From the NCBI GenBank assembly GCA_016490735.1, contig JAEMWC010000058.1, forward strand, positions 727,501 to 791,500: DNA of 64,000 bases, read 5' to 3'. The stretch is from Pachyseris speciosa (taxonomy: Eukaryota; Cnidaria; Anthozoa; Scleractinia; Pachyseridae). The position numbers were made by a program, and so were the translations under genes. Of the stretch, positions 36,423 through 48,196 are shown one piece after another. The notes beneath the pieces were generated by a model. That model had not been told where the DNA came from, searched no databases, and saw only the letters and a list, made by a program, of their open reading frames with translations. Position 1 is the first letter of the stretch; every line of letters begins with the position of its first letter.

Positions 36423-39400
36423 ATGGGTGAAGAAAAAGATGATGGAAAGGATCCTATAACAGAGGACACGCCATTGCGTATTGAAGGAGAGGAAGCTGAC
36501 GAAGACCTTCGGTATGGCTGGGGGACATTCAGGCCAAGGGCCCTACAATTTCTTAACACTCCCAAAGTCTTTGTTGCTGCGCTGGCCTTTTTCTCTTTTA
36601 TTCAAGGTAATAGAATGATTATTATTCTGGCTTTGTTTAAATGGAGGAGACTGTTTCTCAAATTTTCCGTCCCGAGAGTACGTTTCAAATCCGTTTTCTA
36701 CCGATTAGGGTAGGTTTCAAGGGCAAGCTGACTCAAAGTGTTTACGGTTTTCCGCGTCGTAGGTTCCCAAGTTATTGAAAACAGAATTTCTTGCAATGAA
36801 CATTGTGCATGTGAAACAATGTTTTGGAGGTGAGTTTTGACGAACGTACTATAGACTTGAAAATCCTCCCTTATAGGGGATCATTTGGAATTCGGAGCTG
36901 GTGTTTCCCATCATATGCTATTTGCAAGTCTGCCCAAGGGTGGAGCAATTGTCCTTTTACTCAACAAAAAGTGCCCCAATGCGCACATTATGAAGCTACC
37001 ACTGTATTACCATAATCGATCATAATCCATTTTATGTTGGCGGTGGTTGATACCCCTCAAGATGTTTAGTGAGGGTGTGTCGTCCATCGGTCGGAATCCT
37101 AACCTTATTTTGACAAACAAAAAAATATTGTTAAAAGCTGCACCAATTTTAGACCGAAACGGCTTAAAACAATACCGAATTGGGTGGCACATAAGCATAT
37201 AACTTAGGTGAGGGAGCACCCCTCCCTGCGCGGTTATTGTATTAGTTTAGTATTTATGTGCCATTTTCTGTGTTACCTTTGTAGGCATGACTGTAAATGG
37301 CTTTACTAATCTCTTTCTCCTCACTTTGGAGCGGAGATTTCAGCTTACCAGCACAGAAGCTGGATTTATAGCCGGGTCCAATGACGTAGCTGGTATTGTT
37401 CTGACAAGTCTTGTTAGCTTTTATGGAACATATGGGAACAAGATCAGATGGCTTGGATGTGGCTCTGTTGTAACAGGTAACAGTGAGGGTGGCGCAAATG
37501 ATGAACAAGGACTTCGTTGCCGTTTCTTCCAAATTGCAATTTGATTCGGAATGCTCGAAAGTTTCAACATGAACTCTTGGCTCGGGAGATTGGGCAACCA
37601 CTTCTCACGCTATCGAACTTAAACAAATTGATTTGATTTGATTTGATTGATCTAAGGTTCTATGTACAGGGTTACCGTAAAAGCTCTATTGAGCCCCCCC
37701 CTCTCTTTTAAGCCCCCCCCTCTCTAGTAAGCCCCCCGTCTGGGAGTCGGTTTTTGTAATAAGCCCCCCCCCCCCCCCACCCTTTGGCACACGAGATTTT
37801 GTAATTATTCCCTCCTACTCCCTCTTACGAAATACACTTTATGCGGCCCAAAAACACACAATACTGTTTCCTGCTCGGTGTTAAATAATTAAGTTTTACT
37901 GCGATTGTTTGAGATTTGTACAGAAACTATTTAACACGAAAACGGCATGTTCAAAGATTTGAAATTAGCCCCCCCCCCCCCCCCCCCACTCTCTATTAAG
38001 CCCTCCTCTCCAATAAGCCCCCCGTTAATAAGACCTGAAATATAGGGGCTGACACAGACTACCTTCTGGGAACAGTTGTGATTTTTATGGTTATTCAAGC
38101 GTCACCATTCTGTTTAAGTCAATTATTCTTTCACACTTTGATACATTTCTACATCAGTTGAAGTTTCTAGTCCTGATTAAATAGGTTGTAATGAGGTCAA
38201 AATGAGCCGGATGTTTGAAGGATTTAAGTTATATTATGTGAGACAACAACTGTTTGCGGGCTGTGGGGATCCCCGGCCGTCGATAAAACCCGGAACATGT
38301 CCAAAAGACGAAGAAACCATTAAAACCCTATATACAGAAAAAGAAACTAACACGAAATAAATATAATCCGAGAAGAAGACGAATTAATTAATTAATTTAT
38401 TTATTTATTTATTTATAAGACGTTAAATGTGGCACCTGGACATGATAGCTATGGGGGCTGGGTAAGGATTTTTTCAGCTCTTCCGTTTGCATACAACGTT
38501 TTCAGAAAGTTTCACCTTCATACCATAAAAGTCGTGATCTTTCGAGTTTAGGAGCCGACTTTAAACTTTACTCTTTTTCAAAGAGTCTTACCTTTGCTTA
38601 AACCTTGCGGAGAAGCGATGCTCCAAGGCAGTATGGTGCCTAATATACTTTTACACTTTTAGATGTATGAACCTCGTGAAATCCGCTACCCTCGAGCTCC
38701 ACTTCTGGTCGGTTAAGGTTATCTACGACATGTGAGCACTTCCAGTCAGGCCGGAATGTTCCATGTTCCTGCCTTTATTGACGCCCGGGGATTTCCCAGT
38801 TTAGTACTGTTTGCTGACTAACAGTTCCTTCTTTGAATATGTGAATGATCATCGCAGATATTAACACTACTTAAGCAGTAGTGAGAATAAAGCCTGAAAA
38901 AAAAAAAAAAAAAGAAGAAATTCAGGCTTGTACGGGATCTGCGATACCGGTGCTGAATTTTTTTTCAGGCTTTATTTTTACTACTGCTTAAGTAGTGTTC
39001 ATAACTGAGATGATCATTCACATATTTAATCATTAATCCGCAGTTCAAATATATGATTTTCATATATTCATTCTCATAAGTTCCTTCTTTCTTTGACGGT
39101 TAACGGTACAAATTTCAAGCCGTTTAACGCTTGACAGCATTCAAATGCAAGATCCTTTTACTTCTTCTGTCACAGGTCTGGGATGTTTACTGTTTGTTCT
39201 TCCACAAGCGCTAGTGGGGCGTTACGACCCGTTACTGAACTCAAACGGTTTCGCAAACGGCGAGGTTTGTCGGTTGAACGTAAACGGCACTTCAGAATTC
39301 TGCTTTGCTCAATATGGAGGCCAATGGTACTACATCTTCATCTTCTTCTTTGCCCAGTTGCTCATGGGAGCTGGTACAACACCGCTGTTCTCCCTTGGGC

Positions 39401-42400
39401 CCGCGTACATCGATGAGAATGTAGGCCCAAAGTCGTCACCAGTGTATCTCGCTATTTTCTTCGCCCTGACCATTCTGGGGCCTGGATTGGGGTTCATTTC
39501 GGGGGGTTCGCTGTTGAATATCTATATTGACATCACACAGGTGAACACTGGTTGATTTGAGTGGTCCTTAATGAGTATATAGTAAGAAACAAATCAAAGA
39601 ATCTTTCTCACCACAATCGGAACCAATCAGAACTCATCGGGGCAAGTGTGGAGAAAATGTTTGCATGCAACTAACAAATGGTTTGTGTTTAGTTGACCTT
39701 GATCAATTAAAAAAGTGGCGCGAGTTTCTTACGCTACGGGTAGAAATTTACAAAGCAAAGCCAAGTAACGCGTAAAATTAATTACTTTCAACAAGCCAAT
39801 GCAAAACCTCCCTAATAATATTTAATTAGAGCAAGTGCGTAAACGAGGATTTTATCATCTGCTTATTTCTCCTTTCAGCCTGAAGGATCCAAGCTTACCC
39901 CTGAAGATCCTCAGTGGATAGGAGCCTGGTGGCTAGGCTACATAGCCGGGGGAAGTCTCCTCCTCCCAATCTCGGGGCTTCTTCTGGGATTTCCCAGGGA
40001 GCTACCCGGGGCAAAGCGTATCCGCGAGGAGGCGCAGAGAAAGGGAAACTTACAAAAGAAGGACGAGAGGATTAGAGGCAACTTAAAGGATATTTTGCCA
40101 GCTACACTCCAGTTGTTAAAATCGCCAGTGTTTATTTTCAACACATTGGCAATAACGTCTGGCTCGCTATTCGGTGCCGGGATAGCAGCTTTCATCGCTA
40201 AAATTCTTCAACTCAAGTTCGGGATCAGCTCGTTTATAGCAGGAATTGTCATTGGAATAATTCTTGTGCCAGGAACTGTGGGTAAGATTATCGCTGTAAC
40301 AATCTGTTTATATACTGAACTTACTCGCCCGATTTGTTATAAAGCCCCGTTTTCATAACTAATATGTTTAATGTCTGATTAGAGGCGCGTGCTTATAGCT
40401 GTTGCAACATGTTGATAGCACAACGCGCTTTCTGATTGGCTGAAAAGAGAGTGGTGATAGCTCTTGACAACATTGTCACCCTTTAAAGTGCGCACTCTGA
40501 TTGGTTGAAATCGTTATGTACACCCCAGGGTATGTGATTTAAACAGCCACACCAGAAATGATCATAGTTTCCGGCTGCCACAATCCCTAATGTCTGTTTC
40601 CTTCTTTACTGCAGGTGGTGTGCTTCTAGGTGGAGTTCTCGTTCGAAGATTTGACTTGAAAAAGTCGCTAAAAATGGCTGCTAGATTCTGCGTCATCGCC
40701 TCATTCTTCACTCTTGCGGGATCTGGTGCTTGGTTTGTTCCCGGATGTGGTATCCCGGATTTAGCGGGAGTAACAGTTCCTTATAACGGCAGGTGAGATT
40801 TAAGGGCTCTCCTTAGGCTGAATTTCAGCCGTTTCCTCCCCCTAACCCACGGGGGAAACGGCTGAAATTCAGACTAGGGCTCTCCTGTGTACTTTGACAG
40901 GTGCAAATACTTAAGATTTACCTGACACACATGATCAGTAAAGTTGTGTTATCTTGTATCTTGTATTAGTGACGTAGGTTGAGATGACAGTTGATCTTAG
41001 ACTTGCAGGGATGAAAAGACTGACAACAATAAGCAACAAAAACCCAATATGCTAGAGTCCTAAGAACCGCTTGAATGGCTGATGGCGGTTTATGACGTAC
41101 TGTAGTTTACCTTGATAAACCATTTTCAGGTCTATTGTGGATACTGGAGTGTCTTCCCCGTGTAATGTTAACTGCAGCTGCTCTCAGGCCAGTATTAACC
41201 CCGTGTGCGGAGAAGATAACTTGGCTTATTTCTCGCCCTGTCATGCTGGATGCAAGAACTCTCCGAACGAAGAGGTGAATTTGTAACTTATCGAGACCAT
41301 TTCCCCACCATGTACTGTACGCCTTGGGAGTTGACTGAACTAGATAGCACAAGTAAAACTTAAAACATTCTTTACACATTCTTTGCATAATTCTTATGTG
41401 GCAGAAATTCTGTAGCTCAGTTAAAAATATCCTGTTCTGCAACTTACAGAGTTCTGAGTTTCTGTTGAGACGCTTGTCCTGCCTAACCTTGGATCCTACG
41501 GTCCGCCGGGTTGTTCGACAGTTGATGAACGCAAATCTGCGGTTAAAAGTTGACCGGGATTGAAAGATAGTTTTAAGCTTCAGTTAAAGAAATTTCTTAG
41601 TCAAAAGTAAACGGTAAAAATCTTTCGAGTTAAAAAAAAAAAAAAGAAAGAAATGCATTAGTATTCTGTTTGTTGAACTTAACCGCTGTGTTCTCTCTGC
41701 TTCTCTCTATAATATTCAGTTTTCATAGCCAGAACAAAAAGTTAGTTAATGTAAATTAAAATACCTATCAACTTCCTTGTAAGTTTATTTCTTTTCAGTG
41801 AACCAGAATACCCTCGCTCAGTTTCCTTTTCTTTGCAGACGTTTGCAAACTGCAGTTGTATTTACCCACAAGGCAACGCAACTGAAGGCTCGGCCGTGAT
41901 AGGCTACTGTGATAAGAACTCTGGGTGCAAGACCTACATTGCTTTCATCCTTCTCCTCATGGTAATCCTGTTCTCTGTTTTCATCACGGCCATAGCCAAC
42001 AAGACAGTGGTTCTAAGGTAAGATGTCCCTAGATTACCTCACTTCAACTCGCTTGAAATTGAGACAATCGGTGAATTCGTTTGAGTTAATTTTCTCCGGG
42101 TGAGTGCCCCCCCGGGGGGGGTATACTCTCTATAATGGCCTATACAAGGAGGCTCCGCCCGAAAGAGGTACCTTTTTCACGCTTCAGGTATATGAAAGGG
42201 TAGGGAGTTCACGAGTCGAAGTATATGAAAGGGCAGAGGAATCGGTCATTTAAGTATAGAAAAGGGCCTTTCATTAAAATATTTCGAACTAGGGGTACCA
42301 TTTTCCAATGGAAGGTATACGAAAGGGATTCCTTTTCTGTCAAAAATGGTACATAAAAGGGTAAGGGATCGGAATTCGAGGCGGAGCCTCCCCGTATTAA

Positions 42401-44627
42401 ATTTTTTCGTACCCCCCTCCCCGGGGGGGGGGAGGTGAGTGTAGTCCTGAGAAGAACTGTTTGTGATGACATTGACTGATGTTTCGGCAAGTTGAGCGGA
42501 AGTCATCATCAGAGTCAATGTCCTGTTCGCGTTTTATATTGAAACATCAGTCAGGAATTTTTCGTGCGATTCTTCGTTCGCTTCGTTATTCCTTTGTGAT
42601 TTTTTTCTAGACACTGATATCTCCTTGTTCGGCAATTATTTTTACAAATTTTTAAGGGGACCGGACCATTTATAGAAAAATCTGTCAAGTTTGCTTATGT
42701 ATACTCATGAAAATACAACCTATCTTGTTTGTACCTACCAAACTATCCTTAAGCGGCTGCTTATTTAATTTCAGATGTGTCCCGTACAATCAAAGAGCGT
42801 ACGCCCTCGGTTTCCAGTTCATTATCCAGCGATGTCTTGGGTTCCTGCCGGGTCCGTTGCTTTTTGGCGTCATATTTGACAGCACGTGCCTCATTTGGGG
42901 GGAGAGCTGCGGTAGAAGAGGGAACTGTCAGTTTAACCATATGGAGAAGCTGACAAACCGGCTTGGCTACGCTGCCTTCGGTTTTACAGGTTGGTACCGT
43001 TTGTCCGGTTGCTGTTGCTTAGTTCTCATATTTCAATTTTCACTCTATTTCTATGAGGTTTAGTTTCCTACTAGCCTGTTTCAGGCGTTCAGATGGTAAA
43101 CGGAGCGTGATAGTACCGACAGAGTGAGGCGAAAATAACGCGCTCGGTTTACTATCTGAACGCCTGGAAGAGGCTAGTTTTAGCAAAACTTAGTTCAATT
43201 AGTTAAACAAAATTACACGCAAATCACGACGAGAATTGTGCCTTCGGTTTCTTAATAAGTCAGGTCTGTGGTAGCCTAGCAGAGTAAACAACGGCTTTGA
43301 AATCTGATTGACAGCCCACCGACTTGAGTTCCGAGAGATTGAATGCAAAGTATACAGAATGTTGTTTTCGTTTCAGTCTTGAAGACTTTCAGGAAAAATT
43401 AATTTTGTACGCCACACGCGAGAAAAGAGTTTCTATCTAATGCGGGCTGGAAACACTGTCGCATTCCGAATCAGTGTAAATCCCCTGACAATACGGCCCA
43501 CTAAAACGTAACACTCTCCTATTTCCGACTGAGCGATCCGTCCAACCTGTCCGAACTGCTTAACAACCAATCATAATGCTTCTCAGTTTTTATCATGGCT
43601 TGTTTAAAGGAGATCTCTTTTCAATTGAGTCTCAAAAGCAATTATTTTACTCTTTTTGCTTTTCTACATTCTGCCATTGGTAAAAAAGAGTCCTTGCCAC
43701 TCGACTGATTAGAATTAACACTAAAACAACTCTAAACCTGCTTACACGAGTTTTGTCAGTGCGCATTATCTGGCTTCAAATTCTGAATGAGTCATTGCAT
43801 CAACTGGTGGGTTTTTTGTGGTTGGCTAGAGCAATTACGTTGGCTTTAGCTTAGAAGCAATCACTTAAACAAAGTGCCTTGATTTATTATTTGACTGCGT
43901 GGGGTAAGAGGGAAGGCTACAACGTATTCCAAAATATAAGGTTCAAGGTTCCAGACAGACAATGTCCGTGTGTACTGGCTAAGAAGCAAATGCGTTCCCG
44001 TTTAGACCGATATGAAGCAATTAACTCAGTTAATGTATTGTCATATTGCCAATTTAAAGCTCTTTGCAGTTGCCTCAAAAGATACAAATGCCACAAAAAG
44101 CAATGACTTTGTGGAAAAAAAAATTCTCTTCTGAGCTTGCCTCAGTTATTGTTAGTTGATAGTTTTAAGCAAAAATTCAGTCAATATGCTAAACAAAATC
44201 GCGCAAAATTTGTGTCAGGTTCGCGGCGTGCTTTGAGCCGGGCCGTTCAGTCGAGTTTTTCCGACAACTCGCGCTATTGCGTTTGATCATCATGCAAGAG
44301 TTTTCTTAATAGTTCTTTAATGACAGTTCATATTAGGCCTTATGATTATCGTGCTTACTCAGTTCGGTTATTCGCATGTTAGCCTCATGTACTTGTGCTT
44401 CAAACTCTTCAATGTGTGAACCCCGTACCCTTATTATTCATTCTACTGACGTTTTCTTTCTTCTAGGAATATCTTTTATTTTCTATTTCCTGTCATTCTG
44501 GTTCTGTAAGCCCACCATTGAAGAGGAGGAAAGGAGTAAACAACAACACAATGAGCTTTCCAACAACGAGGAAGGACAAAATGATGATAATGACAATACC
44601 AAGCTCGAGATCGAGTCAGTTATTTAG
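36423..44627 (+). CDS. SLCO4A-like: SLCO4-like organic anion transporting polypeptide, complete
   Basis: Sodium-independent organic anion transporter (SLCO/OATP, MFS fold, 12 membrane spans expected) of the plasma membrane. Nine exons: 36423-36606, 37285-37476, 39176-39540, 39879-40281, 40615-40792, 41130-41274, 41839-42017, 42775-42989, 44467-44627. All phases agree; the CDS is 2022 bp, 673 aa. Residues 26-50 resemble the SLCO4 N-terminus (RYGWGTFRP, FNT/LNTP). FIQGMTVNGF begins the conserved first loop, the OATP signature WIGAWWLGY lies near residues 260-268, and the Cys-rich Kazal-like extracellular domain spans roughly 447-520 (CNVNCSCSQ, PVCGEDN, SPCHAGC, NCSCIYPQG). The C-tail is acidic. 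An in-frame ATG at 36399 is an alternative start if the acceptor at 36391 is used. Paralog of the broken minus-strand copy; SLCO4 assignment is by memory of the human protein and not tested. Confidence 0.92.
37690..38040. repeat. C-run-rich repeat (AAGCCCCCC units)
   Basis: Two clusters of TAAGCCCCCC-type units (37690-37785 and 37965-38030), with C-runs up to about 19, flank a unique ~180 bp spacer. In intron 2 of SLCO. Confidence 0.7.
38870..39070. mobile_element. Rearranged tRNA-SINE tails in inverted arrangement
   Basis: ACACTACTTAAGCAGTAGT and the pyrimidine/A tail occur on the left, and an inverse-complement set occurs on the right, enclosing a truncated tRNA-like head (CAGGCTTGTACGGGATCTGC). 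Same family as 13.6 kb. In intron 2 of SLCO. Confidence 0.6.
40814..40876. mobile_element. 63-bp hairpin MITE with 10-bp target duplication
   Basis: Arms TAGGCTGAATTTCAGCCGTT and AACGGCTGAAATTCAGACTA fold back on a ~10 nt loop. GGGCTCTCCT flanks both sides (40804-40813 and 40877-40886). It starts 21 bp after the exon 5 donor of SLCO. A 9-10 bp duplication would suit a Mutator-like element (inference). Confidence 0.85.
42100..42432. mobile_element. Non-autonomous element with C/G-run ends and inner inverted repeats
   Basis: GGAGGCTCCGCC near 42149-42160 is inverse-complemented at 42379-42391, outside of which lie mirrored C/G runs. The inside carries about five degenerate TATATGAAAGGG units. 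In intron 7 of SLCO. Confidence 0.6.
42468..42522 (-). other. Palindrome enclosing a CTGATGA...GAAAC motif
   Basis: GACATTGACT and AGTCAATGTC pair perfectly around a minus-strand CTGATGATGACTTCCGC, spacer, CTTGCCGAAAC block. Related motifs are at 12.7, 48.1 and 60.7 kb. Confidence 0.5.
43071..43176. mobile_element. 106-bp hairpin MITE
   Basis: CTAGCCTGTTTCAGGCGTTC on the left pairs with GAACGCCTGGAAGAGGCTAG on the right and the pairing continues over about 37 bp. In intron 8 of SLCO. Confidence 0.75.
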
Positions 44628-44669
44628 CCTAAGACCAAGCAAAACTCTTCGTTTTCAATGTGGTGTTAG

Positions 44670-44945
44670 GGCTTAGCTACACTAAGGAAATATTTTGCAA
44701 AAACATTGCTTTTTATGTAAATCTTTTCTAATTCAACTACACTGACGAGAGTGATGTTACGGAAGCAAATCTATGACTTCTCAAACTTTAAGGCGAGGGA
44801 ATGTTTTTTTTTAACCAAGTAAGAAATGTGCTTTAAAAAAAAAAGAATTTTGCCTTTCGATCACACGTTTACTAGTTAAGAAATATTCCAAGAAAAAAAT
44901 GCCTTCATGCTTTCTTAAATTTGTCACCTAGTGTAGCCACTCCTT
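44670..44945. mobile_element. Possible MITE just 3' of SLCO
   Basis: TTAGCTACACTAAGG near the left is mirrored by CCTAGTGTAGCCAC on the right; arms beyond that are weak. It may overlap the SLCO 3'UTR. Confidence 0.35.
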
Positions 44946-45663
44946 ATTACCAGGCAACGTTTTAGCATTTTTGCAGCCTTTCTTGCCTCAAAATGGCGTC
45001 GCACGTCACATAAAACATTGACCATCGAGGATGTTTGCATGACACCAGTTATACTTTGATTTCGGCAAGAGAAAACTGCAATGCCCTTTTTCAGAAAGTA
45101 TTTTTTTAAGGCGGTGCGAGTGCCATTTCTCAAAGAATTAGACGAAAGTGAAACAGTACTGCCTTCACATGAAGCAAAGATTAATTTTCGTGTCAGATTG
45201 GGTATATATAGTTACTGTGGTGAAATTCCACCACTATGACTCGTACCGGTATCCATTTTGGATTTGCTTTGGAACATGTCCTGAAATAAATTCATACAAT
45301 TCGGGATGAAACTGAGCACAAATTCAAACCGCCTTGGAGTAGGTCTTTCTATTATGATGAAAAAACTCTCTCTCAATCGCTTTTCTTATCTCCCAATCCC
45401 AATATTTTTCGATACTGATAATATTCTTTAGATTCTAGATTGTCAAAGACTGTAAAGCGCTTAGATCTTCTGTTTAAGCGTTGTATTTAACAATTACGGC
45501 CTCGTTGGCTAAAATATGGCGATATTCCGCAAGATTGAGCAGGATAATTGTTTTATAATTCAGCACATTAACGTCGACAAAGCACAATTTTCCGCATTTA
45601 TTGATCACTGCGCTTCACACTCTCGCAATATACACAAGTATACTCAAATTCACCGCATACAAT

Positions 45664-45898
45664 CTGGGGTCCAGTTTTCGAAAGCCGATTTACGTAATCC
45701 AGGATTAAACTTTGGTTGCCGTTTTTAACTCTTGGATGAAAGTTTTTTTGCTGCCCTTTGCTTTTCGGGATTGACATCCTCTAATCTAAAATTTGCAGAA
45801 TAAAACATTGAACAACGTTTGTGGATAGAGAAATAAACTCTTTGGTTAATTATTAATCTTGGGTTAGGGTTAACCGGCTTTCGAACAACCGGGCCCAG
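45664..45898. mobile_element. MITE with TTCGAAAGCCG-containing TIRs
   Basis: Left CCAGTTTTCGAAAGCCG pairs with right CGGCTTTCGAACAACCGGG. A related solo fragment (CTTTCGAACAACCGG) is at about 713-726. Confidence 0.65.
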
Positions 45899-48077
45899 GG
45901 GAAGTTTCACCTCGCATACTTAACCGTTTTGTTAACGTCCTATTTTGGGCGCCGCGAGGTCATTTACAGATGAAAGTAACAATTGCGCATGCGTGTTTTC
46001 ACTCGGTTATAGATTCTTAGCTCCCACTTGCGTATTCCCATTAGGTGACCGTTTAATCTATACAGATTCAACCGTAGTTAGGCGTATATTGTTTTCATTT
46101 TCCTTTATTAACTAAATGCTTCCCTCGTTTATTTTTTTACGCAAAATAGAAGACAGTCATTTATGTTTCTTACTGGCTATCCCCATAAAAAAAAATATGT
46201 TTACACTTGTAGATACTAAAACTAGAATGGTTTGCTTTTCAAGTGAAACCTTAAATCATGTTTAAAATTGAGTCTGTGAATGAAATCCTTTAGTCTCGGA
46301 CTTTATTAATTATGCCTGTCGAGTAGTATGTTAATTTTTATCACGATGTGAAAACAAAATAGTGTTTTGAGTCGTGATAACTGAATAAAGAATTTCTGAG
46401 CAATACTTTCCTATGTTACATTACTTTCCCATACGGGGACACGGGTACGCGTGGACGAAGGGAAGCGGGGAAGAGGGGACGCGGGGACGCGGGGACGCGG
46501 GGACGAGGGGGCGCGAGATCAGTAGGGTGAGGGAAGGGTTCATTGATGGGCAGTATGAAAAGGAAGGGTGGAAACTAACAGGGAGTGGAGAAATTTCCAA
46601 TTTTCCGTGCTAAAGCTATCTAGCATTTACAAATAGTAAACCTTTGAGGTCAAGAGAAACTGCTCCGCTAGAGCATGCAGCACTTTTTCTTGACTTAGGC
46701 CTCAAAAGTGTAGTATTTTCTTTGAGAGATCATAAGAACATATTAACCCTTTTCGATCCAAGTGGGTGCTATTTATTTCACCAGATTTTGGGCAATAAAT
46801 GGTCTGGGGCTCTTAACTTCTTCATATATGGAGTTATTAAGAAAATATCTGCTGTCTTGAAATACTGGGGACCCAGGCTTTAGAGTCACGTGATGCACCC
46901 GAGTGGCTGTTGTTTGTCGAGTCAGTGGAATCGCTTGACTGTGGTGCAATTGTCAGTTTTAGAGTGCTTTTCTGAGCCATTTTCCTCTGCAGAAGCCCCC
47001 ATGCTGGCATCATTAAGCTAGAATGTGGGTAAAGGCAAGCCTTTGAAAGAAACCAGAGGTGAGAGGCGGTTTTATGTTGATGGAGATGCCAAACACGCTC
47101 TGTTGTGATGATGGTGGCTCGATATGGAACCTGTCTCTCTTGTCTTTCTGCAAGTGGATTCGGGGAGCTAACGAGGCAATGTGGGCTAGTTCTGACCGCT
47201 AAAAATACTCATCGATGCAACATTTTGCTGGTAGCACCGGGTGGCTCAGCACCAGGTGGCGAAAAACTATGTAATGAACTGAAGGAGAGTTCTATGCTCG
47301 CGGCGTGGTTACAGTTCCCAGAATTCTTTTCGGCCGTGAACGAGTCCAGTTAAGACACACAAGATTGGATCTCAGAAACGGGCTGAAACGTGGCAGGCAC
47401 CAAATGTGAGAGAAACGTTTCATAGCTGATAATAAGGAGAGAGCTTGAGGTTTGCTGTAAATGTAGAATCTTGATATTTGGGCAGTTTTTCTTATTAAAA
47501 AGTTGGCCACAAAAATGTGTAAATTTTGGTGTTATTCTCTGGCCAAAAAACAAGCATTTTGGGCTTTGCTGTTAAACGATCGGTGATATGCAGCGGAATT
47601 CTGGTATTGTAGTCGTTATTTTTAGCTTTAATGATTGCTAAAACACAGTTGGTCCTATTCACACAATTATTATAACGTTCTGACAAACTTTAAACAAGAA
47701 ATAAACCATAAAAAGGAAGCAGTATTTATCATCACATATGTGTGACGTTGGATGGAAAAGAGTTAACATCTGAGGGTTCTCGGGTACGCACGTGTTTGAA
47801 TGAAATGCAACATGGCACAGCATAAACAATACGCGGACCGACGGAGGGAAGCGTGATGAAATGTTTGGCAAACGGGAAGTTTGTACTCTTTGGCACCACC
47901 TCTGCTCTTATAAACTGCATGATGCTGCAACATAGCAATATGCAGTAGCATGGCACTTATGAAGGGCTCGCTACATAAAGGACAAAAATTGACAATTGGC
48001 CTCACCAAATTTCTCTAATTCTCTTTACTTTGGTCTACAGAGTCGGCTTAGAAACAAAACGACTCTCTTTAATCTTT
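45899..48077. other. No gene seen apart from a minisatellite
   Basis: Open frames at 46644-46883 and 47105-47353 have no known domain. A block around 47015-47080 (AAACCAGAGGTGAGAGGC) recurs, inverted, near 55090-55120, so part of this is dispersed repeat. Confidence 0.35.
46440..46516. repeat. GC-rich minisatellite, unit GGGGACGCG
   Basis: About eight 9-bp units, the last ones nearly perfect, in otherwise AT-rich DNA. Confidence 0.9.
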
Positions 48078-48112
48078 CAGACATGTTTCGACGGTACATT
48101 CGTCATCGTCAG
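48078..48112 (-). other. Hammerhead-like CTGACGA...GAAAC motif of the Penelope-like remnant
   Basis: Minus strand: CTGACGA, then a GACG/CGTC stem with a 7-nt loop, then GAAACATGTC. CTGANGA plus GAAA are the hammerhead core strings; one additional base sits between the core and the stem. Removing the TTAA element, it lies about 135 nt after the GIY-YIG frame's stop. Confidence 0.45.
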
Positions 48113-48196
48113 TGTGACAGTTAAGATAACAATAGTTCGTTACATAGTGTTACGATAACAAGTGTTCGTTGTAACATTACGTTTAATAAAATTTAA

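Noticed and set aside
47105..47353. 82-codon open frame
   Set aside because: No domain, and neighbouring sequence recurs near 55.1 kb, indicating dispersed repeat.
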